Below are positions 16,349 to 24,561 of a stretch of 64,000 nt of DNA, piece after piece (the stretch's first letter is position 1; every line of letters begins with the position of its first letter). A model generated the notes under the pieces. The model had not been told where the DNA came from. It saw only the letters and a program-made list of their open reading frames with translations, and searched no databases. The position numbers were made by a program, and so were the translations under genes. The stretch is from VFMC01 sp044238435 (GTDB taxonomy: Bacteria > Actinomycetota > Acidimicrobiia > Acidimicrobiales > Ilumatobacteraceae): NCBI GenBank assembly GCA_044238435.1, contig JBIIDH010000005.1:1-64000 (forward strand), read 5' to 3'.

Positions 16349-17902
16349 TCAGATGCTGCGGCCGGCGTCCTTCCAGTACTCGTCCTTGAGCAGACGCTTG
16401 TAGAGCTTGCCGGTCGGGTGGCGGGGCAGTTCCTCGCGGAAGTCGATGCTGCGCGGGCACTTCACGTCGGCCAGTTCGCTGCGGCAGAAGGCGATGAGTT
16501 CCTTCTCGAGTGCCTTCGCGGCGTCGGCGTCGGCCGGCATGGTGACCGGCTGCACGACCGCCTTCACCTCTTCGCCGAAGTCGTCGTTGGGTACACCGAA
16601 CACGGCGACGTCGACCACCTTGGGGTGGGTGACCAGCAGGTTCTCGGACTCCTGTGGGTAGATGTTCACCCCGCCGGAGATGATCATGTAGGCCTTGCGG
16701 TCGGTGAGGTAGAGGAAGTTGTCGTCGTCGAGATAGCCGACATCTCCCAGGGTCGACCAGCCCTTCGGGTGTCGCGACGACGCCGTCTTGTCGGGGTCGT
16801 TGTGGTACTCGAAGCTGGCACCGCCCTCGAAGAACACCGTGCCGCTCTCGTAGTGCGGCACCTCCTCGCCGTCGTCGCCGCAGATGTGGACCGTGCAGTT
16901 GATGGGTGTGCCCACGGTGCCGGGGTGGCCCAGCCACATATCGCTGTTGCAGTAGACGAAGCCGTTGCCCTCGGTGCCGGCGTAGTACTCGTGGATGATC
17001 GGGCCGAACCAGTCGATCATCCCCTTCTTCACCGGAATGGGGCAGGGGGCGGCGGCGTGGATGACGCACTGCATCGACGACACGTCGTACTTCGCCCGCA
17101 CGTCGTCGGGCAGCTTCAGCATGCGCACGAACATGGTGGGCACCACCTGGCTGGTGGTGGCACGGTGGCGCTGGACCAGTTCGAGGTACTGCTCGGGGTC
17201 GAAGTGCTCCATGGCCACCACCGTGGCGCCGAGGGCCTGGGCCGACATGCAGAAGCGCAGCGGGGCAGCGTGGTAGAAGGGCGCCGGCGACAGGTACACC
17301 GAGTCGGCCGTCACTCCGAACAGCATCGTGAGCAGCGGGGTGACGCTGCCCGACGAACCCTCGAGGGGCACATGGGTGAACTCGCGGGCCACGCCCTTGG
17401 GGCGGCCGGTGGTGCCCGACGAGTAGAGCATGTCGGTACCGGCCACTCGCTCTTCGTCGAGCGGGGTGCCGGGGTGGGCCGCGACGGCTGCCTCGTAGCT
17501 CTCGTAGCCGGGGATGGTGCCGTCGAGCATGAGACGCAACTGGACGTCGGGCGAATCGGCCACGATCTCGGCGGCCTGGTCGGCTTTGTAGGTGGAGGTG
17601 ATGAATACCTTCGCGGTGCAGTCGTTCAGGATGTAGGCCAGTTCGCTACTGGTGAGCCGGCTCGAGCACGCCGTGTACACCGCACCGGCGTAGTGGCAGC
17701 CCCACACGACCTCGAGGTAGCGGTCGTGGTTCTCCATGCAGATGGCCACGTGGTCGCCGGGGTTCACTCCTGCTGCCCGCAGCAGGCGGCTCAGCCGGTT
17801 GGCGGCGGCGTCGAGTTCGGCGAACGTTTGGGTGAAGCCCGAACCACCCATGATGACGGCGGGCTTGTCGGGCGTGGAGGAGACGAAGGCACCGGGGTAC
17901 AT
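16349..17902 (-). CDS. Acyl-CoA synthetase / AMP-dependent ligase
   Basis: A 517-aa member of the ANL adenylating family that activates a carboxylic acid to acyl-AMP then acyl-CoA. Motif A5 appears as YSSGTTGRPKGV, the AMP-binding EYYAGTEGNGF follows, then STLGDVGYLDDDNFLYLTDR and the C-terminal catalytic Lys in PTGKLYKR. The chain opens MYPGAF, the usual start of this actinobacterial subgroup; ATG 17902 also lies 8 nt after TACCTT. Longer in-frame starts (17935, 17938) abut the divergent gene. Chain-length preference is not deducible. Confidence 0.9.
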   Translation of the reverse strand: MYPGAFVSSTPDKPAVIMGGSGFTQTFAELDAAANRLSRLLRAAGVNPGDHVAICMENHDRYLEVVWGCHYAGAVYTACSSRLTSSELAYILNDCTAKVFITSTYKADQAAEIVADSPDVQLRLMLDGTIPGYESYEAAVAAHPGTPLDEERVAGTDMLYSSGTTGRPKGVAREFTHVPLEGSSGSVTPLLTMLFGVTADSVYLSPAPFYHAAPLRFCMSAQALGATVVAMEHFDPEQYLELVQRHRATTSQVVPTMFVRMLKLPDDVRAKYDVSSMQCVIHAAAPCPIPVKKGMIDWFGPIIHEYYAGTEGNGFVYCNSDMWLGHPGTVGTPINCTVHICGDDGEEVPHYESGTVFFEGGASFEYHNDPDKTASSRHPKGWSTLGDVGYLDDDNFLYLTDRKAYMIISGGVNIYPQESENLLVTHPKVVDVAVFGVPNDDFGEEVKAVVQPVTMPADADAAKALEKELIAFCRSELADVKCPRSIDFREELPRHPTGKLYKRLLKDEYWKDAGRSI

Positions 17903-17910
17903 GTCGAAGC

Positions 17911-17916
17911 AAGGTA
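17911..17916 (-). promoter_or_regulatory. -10 hexamer TACCTT, leaderless promoter for the acyl-CoA synthetase gene
   Basis: On the minus strand TACCTT ends 8 nt before the ATG at 17902. It faces the plus-strand hexamer at 17925-17930 in a divergent gap of 34 bp. Confidence 0.5.
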
Positions 17917-17924
17917 GCCGACGG

Positions 17925-17930
17925 TACGGT
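17925..17930 (+). promoter_or_regulatory. -10 hexamer TACGGT, leaderless promoter for the transglutaminase-like gene
   Basis: TACGGT ends 6 nt before the ATG at 17937; no ribosome-binding site is present. Confidence 0.5.
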
Positions 17931-17936
17931 GCCATC

Positions 17937-18602
17937 ATGGACCCGGCCCGTCGATTCGCAGCCATGGTGTCGGGGCCGCCCACCGGGCTGGCACTCGACC
18001 AGGCGTGCGCGCTGATGTCGGCCGCCTTCACCGGGGTGAACCGGTACGACGAAGTTTTGCGCGGGCTCGACGATCTGGCGCTACGGACGGCGGAGCCGTC
18101 GCTGCGGGGCGTGCTGGGTGTGATGCGTGGTCGGCTCACCGGGAATGTGGCCGACTACTACGACCCGCGGAACTCGTACCTCGACGAGGTGCTCGCCCGA
18201 GGCCTGGGTCTGCCGATCTCGCTGTCGGTGGTGGCGATCGAGATCGGTCGACGGGTAGGGGCGCCGATCGTCGGCGTGGGGCTGCCCGGCCACTTCATGG
18301 TGCGCGGCGAGGGAACCGACGAGTTCGGCGACCCCTTCCACAACGGTGCCGTGTTCGATCGTTCGGGTCTCGTCGAGCGGTGGGACCAACTCGTCGGTAC
18401 CGGGCACCGCTTCGACGACCTCCATCTGCTGCCGGTGTCGGAACGGGCCGTCCTCATCCGGATGCTGAACAACCTACGCGCCATCTTCGTGCAGCGCGGC
18501 GAGCCGCGCTCGCTGTACGCCCTGGCGGTCATGCGTGGCGCGTTCGCCGAACTGGCCGACGAGGCGCCACAACACGCACGCTGGATGCGCGCCTTCAACT
18601 GA
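17937..18602 (+). CDS. SirB1/transglutaminase-like family protein
   Basis: A 221-aa protein matching the SirB1 N-terminal transglutaminase-like family: the stretch from DYYDPRNSYLDEVL through GLPISLSVVAIEIGRR to GLPGHFMVR (about residues 69-125) is its hallmark. Despite the fold name, the classical Cys-His-Asp triad is not obvious, since the usual Cys position lacks Cys here. The biochemical role of the family is unresolved. It is divergent from the acyl-CoA synthetase gene and followed 41 nt later by a flavin reductase gene. Confidence 0.82.
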   Translation: MDPARRFAAMVSGPPTGLALDQACALMSAAFTGVNRYDEVLRGLDDLALRTAEPSLRGVLGVMRGRLTGNVADYYDPRNSYLDEVLARGLGLPISLSVVAIEIGRRVGAPIVGVGLPGHFMVRGEGTDEFGDPFHNGAVFDRSGLVERWDQLVGTGHRFDDLHLLPVSERAVLIRMLNNLRAIFVQRGEPRSLYALAVMRGAFAELADEAPQHARWMRAFN

Positions 18603-18643
18603 CCGGCAGCCAACTGAGGCCCGCACCCGCCATACTCCTCGAC

Positions 18644-19225
18644 ATGATCGATCCCGTCCTGAAGCGCAGCCTCGGCCAGATGATGAAGGGGGTCGAGGTG
18701 GTGGGTGCCCACCACGACGGCGTCACCCGCGCCTACTGCAGCCACTGGGTGTCGCAGGTGAGCTTCGAGGAGCCGATCGTGATGGCCAGCGTGTCGCCCA
18801 AGCACGACACGTATCCGCTGATGGTGTCGAGCGGGCAGTTCTCGGTGTCGATCCTGGCCGGCGACCAGGTCGATGTCGGGCAGTACTTCTCGTACCCCGG
18901 GCGCAAGTTCCGCTACATCGCCGACGAGTACCTCGACGAGCTGCCCGGTACGCGGTTGCCGGTGGTGCGCAACTGCATCGCCTGGTTGCGCTGCGAGATC
19001 TTCCAGCAGCAGACGATGGTCGATCACGAGCTGCTGTTCGCACGGGTGGTCGAGGTGGGCGCGGGACGACTGAAGGAGCCGCCGTTGCTCTACTCGAGCC
19101 GCCTCGGCTGGCGCGTGGCGGGCGACCGTGCACGCGAGCCGGGCATGAGCGTGCGCGACGCCCTGCTCGAACGCCTCGCGGCGGCCGGCTTCGATGCAGC
19201 GGGCGACGACGAGGTCGACGAATGA
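18644..19225 (+). CDS. Flavin reductase-like domain protein
   Basis: A 193-aa protein with the split-barrel FMN-binding fold of the flavin reductase family. Visible features are the GVEVVGAHHDG opening, the SHWVSQVSFEEP strand (the position where flavin reductases bind the phosphate) and FSVSILAGDQ. It could supply reduced FMN to a monooxygenase such as the LLM enzyme at 8.7 kb, but the two are 9 kb apart. The stop overlaps the ATG of the hydrolase gene (ATGA). Confidence 0.82.
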   Translation: MIDPVLKRSLGQMMKGVEVVGAHHDGVTRAYCSHWVSQVSFEEPIVMASVSPKHDTYPLMVSSGQFSVSILAGDQVDVGQYFSYPGRKFRYIADEYLDELPGTRLPVVRNCIAWLRCEIFQQQTMVDHELLFARVVEVGAGRLKEPPLLYSSRLGWRVAGDRAREPGMSVRDALLERLAAAGFDAAGDDEVDE

Positions 19226-20247
19226 GCCCGCACAGCGCCGGCGACCCGATCGAGCCCCAACGCCAGGCGGTGGGCCGTCGGGTCGCGTTGCTCGCCGACC
19301 CCGCACGCGACGCGAAACTGCTCGGCGTCGACATCTGGTACCCGGCCGCTGCCGAGACCGGCGAGCGGTCGGAGTACGAGCTGCTGCCCGGTGTCACGTT
19401 CCACGCCGCAGCCGCCCAGCCCGACGTGGCACCCGCCTCGGGCCGGTTCCCGCTGGTGGTGTTCTCGCACGGCCGCACGGGTATGCGCTTCGCCTACTCG
19501 TTGCTGTGTGAGGCGCTGGCGGCGCGCGGTGCCGTCGTGGTGGCGGCCGATCACAGCGGCGACACGCTGGCCGACTTCCTGTTCGGCACCTTCGTCGACG
19601 ACCGCACCAACGAGGTGGGTCGAGTGGCCGACGCGCACGCACTCATCGCTGCCGCCACCGGCGCAGCGCCGGGGCTGCCCGACGATCTGGTGGCCGCCGT
19701 CGACCCCGACCGCATCGCGATCGTCGGTCACTCGTACGGCACCTACACGGGCCTCGCCACCGCGGCCGGGGCACGCGGTGTCGATCCGCACCCGCTGGTG
19801 CGCGCAGTCGTGGGTCTGCAGCCCTATACCCGGGTGCTCAGCGACCGGGCGCTCGCCCGGGTGCGGGTGCCCACGATGCTGGTCGTGTCGATGGACGACC
19901 GCACCACCCCGCCCGACACCGACGCCGACCGACCCTGGGCGCTCGTCCCGGCCAGCCCGGCGTGGCGCCTCGACCTACCGGGCGCCGGGCACCAGGCGTC
20001 GAGCGACATCGGGCTGTACAGCGAACTGGTCGACCGGGTGCCCGATGTGCCCGACGTGGTTCGCATGTACCTGGCCGCCACCGCCGCCGACGCGGTGGGA
20101 GGCGACCTGCGCCCATGGCGCACGGTGCTACGCGAGCAGGTGGTGGGGGTGTGGGCGTTCCTCACCGAGGTGCTCGACCTGCAGCACCCGAGTTCGGTCC
20201 ACGACGGCCCCGGGGCACTGGGCGAGGCGATCCTGCACCGTCGCTGA
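19222..20247 (+). CDS. Alpha/beta hydrolase (PAF-acetylhydrolase/chlorophyllase-like)
   Basis: A 341-aa esterase/lipase-like protein. The nucleophile elbow GHSYGT (Ser near residue 174) is clear, preceded by the oxyanion segment FSHGRTG; the acid is probably in VVSMDDRTTP and the His in GAGHQASS. The layout (WYPA early, a long N-terminal strand region) fits the PAF-acetylhydrolase II/dienelactone-hydrolase-like group. No signal peptide is present. It is translationally coupled to the flavin reductase gene (4-nt overlap). Substrate unknown. Confidence 0.82.
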   Translation: MSPHSAGDPIEPQRQAVGRRVALLADPARDAKLLGVDIWYPAAAETGERSEYELLPGVTFHAAAAQPDVAPASGRFPLVVFSHGRTGMRFAYSLLCEALAARGAVVVAADHSGDTLADFLFGTFVDDRTNEVGRVADAHALIAAATGAAPGLPDDLVAAVDPDRIAIVGHSYGTYTGLATAAGARGVDPHPLVRAVVGLQPYTRVLSDRALARVRVPTMLVVSMDDRTTPPDTDADRPWALVPASPAWRLDLPGAGHQASSDIGLYSELVDRVPDVPDVVRMYLAATAADAVGGDLRPWRTVLREQVVGVWAFLTEVLDLQHPSSVHDGPGALGEAILHRR

Positions 20248-20323
20248 CGAGGTGCTGGGCGATGTGACACAGATCATCCGGCACTGGCGGCGGCACGGTT
20301 GGGGCGCCGACCCGGTGCGCCAC

Positions 20324-20329
20324 TAACTT
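20324..20329 (+). promoter_or_regulatory. Possible -10 hexamer TAACTT upstream of the acyl-CoA dehydrogenase gene
   Basis: TAACTT lies 57 nt before the ATG at 20387, giving a 5' leader of about 50 nt. Unlike the leaderless genes nearby, this one has a good ribosome site, AGGGGAG at 20374-20380, 6 nt before the start. The rest of the 139-nt gap shows nothing else. Confidence 0.35.
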
Positions 20330-20386
20330 CCTCGACAGCAGTGGCCGGCATCGGGGTCGGTCACAGGCCTCACAGGGGAGACCGCC

Positions 20387-21592
20387 ATGACCGTCACCGA
20401 AGCCGCCCTCACCGCCGACGAACAGCGGGTCAGCGATCTCGTCGACCAGTTGTTGGCCGAGTTCCCGCCCAAGAGCGTCAGCCCGGTCGAGTTCCTCGGC
20501 GCACAGTTCGACAAGGGCCTCGCCTGGGTGCACTTTCCCGAGGGCCATGGTGGCCTCGGTCTGAACCCCAAGCTGCAGAAGCTCGTCAACGAGCGCATCT
20601 ACGCCGAGGGTGCGCCGAACCCGATGTACCGCAACCCGATCGGTCACGGCATGTGCGGCCCCACCGTGGTGGTGTGGGGCAGCGAGGAGCAGAAGCAGCG
20701 CTACCTCCGCCCGCTGTTCACCGGTGAAGAGGTGTGGTGCCAGTTGTTCAGCGAGCCCGGTTCGGGCAGCGACTTCGCCGGCCTGTCGTCGAAGGGCGTG
20801 CGCGACGGCGACGAGTGGATCGTCAACGGCCAGAAGGTGTGGACCACGCTGGCCCACCTGTCGCGCTGGGGTCTGCTCGTGGTGCGAACCGACGCCGAGG
20901 CCGTGAAGCACGCCGGTCTCACCGCCTTCGTTGTCGACATGCAGGCACCGGGCGTGGAGGTGCGTCCGCTGCGTCAGATGACCGGCGAGGCCGAGTTCAA
21001 CGAGGTGTACTTCACCGACGTGCGCATCCCGAACGCCGAGATGCTCGGCAACCCCGGCGACGGCTGGCGCGTGTCGCTCACCACGCTGATGAACGAGCGT
21101 GTGTCCATCGGCGGCACCATCCCGCAGAAGGGTTCGGGCACCATCCAGGCGCTCACCAGCACCTGGGCCAAGCTGCCCGCCGAGCGCCAGGACGCTGCTA
21201 CCCGCGACGATGTGATGAAGCTGTGGAGCCGCGCCGAGGTGCTGCGTCTCACCAACATCCGCGCCAACCAGATGCGCAAGATGGGCGACCCGGGCCCCGA
21301 GGGCAGCATCGGCAAGATGGCCAGCGCCAACCTCAACAAGGACATCTACGCGAAGGTGATGGACCTCCTCGGTGCCGACGGCATGTTGTACGGCAGCTAC
21401 GAGATGGTGCGTCCCGAGACGGCCATGGGTTTCGACACGATGCAGAAGGCGTTCCTGCGCAGCCGGGCCAACTCCATCGAGGGCGGCACCACCGAGGTGA
21501 TGCTGAACATCCTCGGCGAGCGCGTGCTCGGCCTGCCCGGCGACGTGCGCGTCGACCGCGACGTGCCGTGGAGCAAGGTTCCCCGCAACTGA
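20387..21592 (+). CDS. Acyl-CoA dehydrogenase
   Basis: A 401-aa flavoenzyme that makes the alpha-beta double bond in an acyl-CoA and passes electrons to ETF. Typical elements are the LFSEPGSGSDFAGL flavin loop (about residues 122-135), WIVNGQKVWTT and the C-terminal region with SIEGGTTEVMLNILGERVLGLP. In the last, the usual RTTEGT-like end is SIEGGTTEV, so the catalytic base may be the Glu there, as in long/medium-chain forms. An ETF pair is encoded at 42.8-44.5 kb. Strong Shine-Dalgarno AGGGGAG. Confidence 0.92.
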   Translation: MTVTEAALTADEQRVSDLVDQLLAEFPPKSVSPVEFLGAQFDKGLAWVHFPEGHGGLGLNPKLQKLVNERIYAEGAPNPMYRNPIGHGMCGPTVVVWGSEEQKQRYLRPLFTGEEVWCQLFSEPGSGSDFAGLSSKGVRDGDEWIVNGQKVWTTLAHLSRWGLLVVRTDAEAVKHAGLTAFVVDMQAPGVEVRPLRQMTGEAEFNEVYFTDVRIPNAEMLGNPGDGWRVSLTTLMNERVSIGGTIPQKGSGTIQALTSTWAKLPAERQDAATRDDVMKLWSRAEVLRLTNIRANQMRKMGDPGPEGSIGKMASANLNKDIYAKVMDLLGADGMLYGSYEMVRPETAMGFDTMQKAFLRSRANSIEGGTTEVMLNILGERVLGLPGDVRVDRDVPWSKVPRN

Positions 21593-21600
21593 TCCGGTAG

Positions 21601-21624
21601 GCCGATCGGGTGGGCCCGATCGGC
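21601..21624. terminator. Bidirectional hairpin terminator between convergent genes
   Basis: GCCGATCGGG and CCCGATCGGC form a perfect 10-bp stem around a TGGG loop, 8 nt after the acyl-CoA dehydrogenase stop and 11 nt from the stop of the facing membrane protein gene. Confidence 0.7.
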
Positions 21625-21635
21625 TGGTCGGGGTG

Positions 21636-22049
21636 TCAGCCCTGGCCGGTCTGCAGCAGCAGGCCCAGGAACATCGCCCCCAGCGAGGCGAGCAGACCGA
21701 TCGCGCCACCGAGCGCGATGGCCAGTTTCGTGCGTCCGATCGAGTGGATCGCGGTGGCGGCACCAGCTGCGATGGCGAGCACGATCTTCACCAGCACCGT
21801 CGCCTGGTAGGCGGTGCTGGTCTCGCCGATGTCGACAGCGGCCAGGTTCCAGGCGCCGGTGACCACCAGCACGATGAAGGCCGGCCACGCCAGGCGGGCG
21901 AAGGCACGGGCCACGGGCTTGAGCGCCTCGGGCGCTGCAGCGCGCACCGTGGGAACCAGACCGGCAAGGGTGAGTTGACCTCCAACCCACACCGCCGCGG
22001 CGAGCGCGTGCAGGAACAGGCGGATCGTGGTGGCGGTGGGCGAGAGCAT
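21636..22049 (-). CDS. Small CopD-like integral membrane protein
   Basis: A 137-aa protein with four hydrophobic spans (about residues 9-30, 55-70, 82-102 and 108-132). The first span reads FLHALAAAVWVGGQ, the conserved opening of CopD/DUF-type membrane domains whose His may bind haem or metal; a second His is at HSIGRTKLA. Full CopD proteins are much larger, so this is a single-domain relative of unknown role. The start lies 6 nt after TAGGGT. Confidence 0.7.
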   Translation of the reverse strand: MLSPTATTIRLFLHALAAAVWVGGQLTLAGLVPTVRAAAPEALKPVARAFARLAWPAFIVLVVTGAWNLAAVDIGETSTAYQATVLVKIVLAIAAGAATAIHSIGRTKLAIALGGAIGLLASLGAMFLGLLLQTGQG

Positions 22050-22055
22050 GGCGTC

Positions 22056-22061
22056 ACCCTA
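22056..22061 (-). promoter_or_regulatory. -10 hexamer TAGGGT, leaderless promoter for the CopD-like gene
   Basis: On the minus strand TAGGGT ends 6 nt before the ATG at 22049, in the 59-nt gap after ispH. Confidence 0.5.
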
Positions 22062-22108
22062 GGCGGCGACTCACGTGGTGCAGGAGTGACCGCTCGAGCA
22101 GAGACGGG

Positions 22109-23143
22109 TCAGCCGTCGAGGGCGCGCAGCACGGTGCTGGCAGCGAGGGCGCGGTCGTCGGATCGGGCGGGGCGACCCGTGGGCCCACCCAGCAGCACGG
22201 TGGCGGCGGTGCCGATCGCGGCCTGGAGTTCGCGAATGCTTCGAGGTGGCGGGAAGTACTCGTCCTCATCGGTGACATGCACCCGTTCGATGCCAAGCCG
22301 CGGCGCCAGACGGGTGAGCACCTCGTCGACGAGCTCCTCGGGAGCCGACGCACCGGCCGTGACCCCGACGGTGCCAGTGAGGTCGTCGGGCAGTTCGTCG
22401 GCACGGTTCACCCGGAACACCCGCTCGGCACCGGCGGCGACCGCCAGCTTCTCGAGTGCCCGGGTGTTCGACGAGTTGGCCGAACCGATGACCACGATGG
22501 TGGGGCAGCGCGAGGCCATGGCCATGAGCGCCGACTGGCGGTTGGTGGTGGCGAAGCAGAGGTCGCTGCGGCCCGGCATCCAGGCGCTGGGATACTTCAC
22601 CTGCACGGCTTCGGCCACATCGTGCCAGTCGCGGTGCGACAGGGTGGTCTGGGCCAGCAGCGCCACCGGCTCGTCGAACAGCGGCAGGGCGTCGACCTCG
22701 GCAACCGACTCGACCCGGCTGATCGACTGCGGGGCGACAGCCATGGTGCCCACCGCCTCCTCGTGGCCCTCGTGGCCGACATAGACGATGCGGAACCCCT
22801 TGCCGGCGCGCACCTTCACCTCGTGGTGCACCTTGGTGACGAGCGGGCACACGGCGTCGACCACATAACTGCCGCGGGCCTTGGCGGCGGCGACCACCTC
22901 GGGCGCCGATCCGTGGGCCGACAGCATGATGGGGCTGCCCTCGGGCACCTCGGCGATGTCGTCGACGAAGACCACGCCCAGCTGCTCGAACCGATCGACG
23001 ACGATGCGGTTGTGCACGATCTCGTGGTAGCAGTACACCGGCGCCGGGAACGACCGCACCATCCACGCCAGCGCCTTGATGGCCATTTCGACGCCAGCGC
23101 AGAATCCTCGCGGTTCTGCGAGCAGCACCCGGTCGACGTCCAC
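22109..23143 (-). CDS. ispH: 4-hydroxy-3-methylbut-2-enyl diphosphate reductase
   Basis: Last enzyme of the MEP isoprenoid pathway: it reduces HMBPP to IPP and DMAPP with a [4Fe-4S] cluster. At 344 aa it has the three cluster Cys at residues 15 (PRGFCAGVE), 99 (DAVCPLV) and 196 (SDLCFATT), the substrate His in YHEIVHN and SAHGS, and the GSANSSNT phosphate-binding motif. The GTG start is placed 6 nt after TAGTCT. The gene is divergent from the DUF512 gene over 44 bp. Confidence 0.95.
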   Translation of the reverse strand: MDVDRVLLAEPRGFCAGVEMAIKALAWMVRSFPAPVYCYHEIVHNRIVVDRFEQLGVVFVDDIAEVPEGSPIMLSAHGSAPEVVAAAKARGSYVVDAVCPLVTKVHHEVKVRAGKGFRIVYVGHEGHEEAVGTMAVAPQSISRVESVAEVDALPLFDEPVALLAQTTLSHRDWHDVAEAVQVKYPSAWMPGRSDLCFATTNRQSALMAMASRCPTIVVIGSANSSNTRALEKLAVAAGAERVFRVNRADELPDDLTGTVGVTAGASAPEELVDEVLTRLAPRLGIERVHVTDEDEYFPPPRSIRELQAAIGTAATVLLGGPTGRPARSDDRALAASTVLRALDG

Positions 23144-23149
23144 GGGTGC

Positions 23150-23155
23150 AGACTA
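23150..23155 (-). promoter_or_regulatory. -10 hexamer TAGTCT, leaderless promoter for ispH
   Basis: On the minus strand TAGTCT ends 6 nt before the GTG at 23143. Together with TAGCGT at 23174-23179 it forms a divergent leaderless pair. Confidence 0.5.
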
Positions 23156-23173
23156 CCGGTGGCTGCCCGCCGG

Positions 23174-23179
23174 TAGCGT
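23174..23179 (+). promoter_or_regulatory. -10 hexamer TAGCGT, leaderless promoter for the DUF512 gene
   Basis: TAGCGT ends 8 nt before the GTG at 23188. It sets the start downstream of an in-frame ATG at 23146 that would overlap the ispH promoter. Confidence 0.5.
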
Positions 23180-23187
23180 TGGCAACC

Positions 23188-24561
23188 GTGTCCGCACCGG
23201 TGATCGTGAGCGTGGCGGCGGGCTCTGCCGCCGAGTCGGCTGGGTTGTGCCCCGGCGACGAAGTGCTGTCCGTGAACGGCATCGTCCCGCGCGACATCAT
23301 CGAGTGGCGCCTCGCCGTCGACGAGACCGAGGTCGACCTCGAAGTGCGCCGGAACGGCATCGAGCAGGTGGTGCAGGTGGTGCGTCGAGCCGACCAACCC
23401 TTCGGCGCCGAGGTCTCGAGTGCAGTGTTCGACCGGGTGCGCACCTGCGACAACCACTGCGAGTTCTGCTTCATCTACCAGTTGCCCAAGGGCATGCGTC
23501 GCAGCCTGTACCTGAAAGACGACGACTACCGGCTCAGCTTCCTGTACGGCAACTTCACCACCCTCACCCGCTTCACCGAGGCCGACCTCGAACGGGTGAT
23601 CACCGAACGCCTGTCGCCGCTGCACGTGAGCATCCACGCCACCGACCCCGAATTGCGGGCACGCATGCTGAAGAACCCGCGGGGAGCGATGAGCCTGCGC
23701 TGGTTGCGGGCGTTGCTCGATCACGGCATCGAGGTGCGCGGTCAGGTGGTGCTGTGCCCCGGCGTGAACGACGGGGCAGCGCTCGACCGCACCTTCGCCG
23801 ACGTGCTCGACCAGTACCCCGAGCTCGCCTCGCTGGCCGTGGTGCCGCTGGGCCTCAGCCGGTTCAACACCGAGTCGGCCATGCGCCTTCACACCCGTGC
23901 CGAGGCCGAAGCCGTGCTCGACGCGGTGCACGACTGGCAGGACGTCTTCCTCGCCACGTTGGGCCGCCGGATGGTGTTCGCCGCCGACGAGTACTACCTG
24001 CTCGCCGACCGGCCGTTCCCGTCTGCCGAACAGTACGAGGGCTTCCCCATGCATGAGGACGGCATCGGGATGGCGCGCACCTTCGAACTCGAGTTCCTCG
24101 GCAGGGCGGCCGTCGCCACCGGACCCACCGCCGGATTCTTCGCCGCGGTCGACATGCCGCCCAACCCGGCCGCATACACCGGCCTGCGGGCGCGCCAGAG
24201 CGGACCGCTGCTGTCGCTCCGGCCGCGGGCCTCGGCGCCTGTGGGGGTGCTCACCGGCGAACTGGGCGCGGCGGTACTGGCGCCTCTGCTCGCCACGCTG
24301 CAGCGCGACGATGTGCGCCTCGTGCCCGTGCGCAACGACTTTTTCGGCGGCAACACGGGTGTCACGGGGTTGATGGTGGGTGCCGACGTGTCGCGCGTGC
24401 TGGCCGGTGAACCCCTCGGCCACCGCTATCTGCTGCCCGACGTCTGTCTGTCGGAGGGTCGCTTCCTCGACGGTGTCACGGTCGACGAACTGCCCCGCCC
24501 CGTGGAGGTGGTGCCCACCGATGGCATCGCCCTGCGGCGGGCCCTGGAAGGTGAGCCATGA
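23188..24561 (+). CDS. PDZ and DUF512 radical-SAM-like protein
   Basis: A 457-aa protein with an N-terminal PDZ-like domain (residues 5-65, GDEVLSVNGIVPRD), a radical-SAM-like core whose Cys are C87, C91 and C94 (CxxxCxxC), and the C-terminal DUF512 domain (GFPMHEDGIGMARTFE onward). The family is often encoded beside der, as here: its stop overlaps the der ATG by 4 nt. The Cys triad suggests an [Fe-S]/SAM enzyme; its substrate in bacteria is unknown. GTG at 23188 is chosen for the TAGCGT hexamer upstream. Confidence 0.85.
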   Translation: MSAPVIVSVAAGSAAESAGLCPGDEVLSVNGIVPRDIIEWRLAVDETEVDLEVRRNGIEQVVQVVRRADQPFGAEVSSAVFDRVRTCDNHCEFCFIYQLPKGMRRSLYLKDDDYRLSFLYGNFTTLTRFTEADLERVITERLSPLHVSIHATDPELRARMLKNPRGAMSLRWLRALLDHGIEVRGQVVLCPGVNDGAALDRTFADVLDQYPELASLAVVPLGLSRFNTESAMRLHTRAEAEAVLDAVHDWQDVFLATLGRRMVFAADEYYLLADRPFPSAEQYEGFPMHEDGIGMARTFELEFLGRAAVATGPTAGFFAAVDMPPNPAAYTGLRARQSGPLLSLRPRASAPVGVLTGELGAAVLAPLLATLQRDDVRLVPVRNDFFGGNTGVTGLMVGADVSRVLAGEPLGHRYLLPDVCLSEGRFLDGVTVDELPRPVEVVPTDGIALRRALEGEP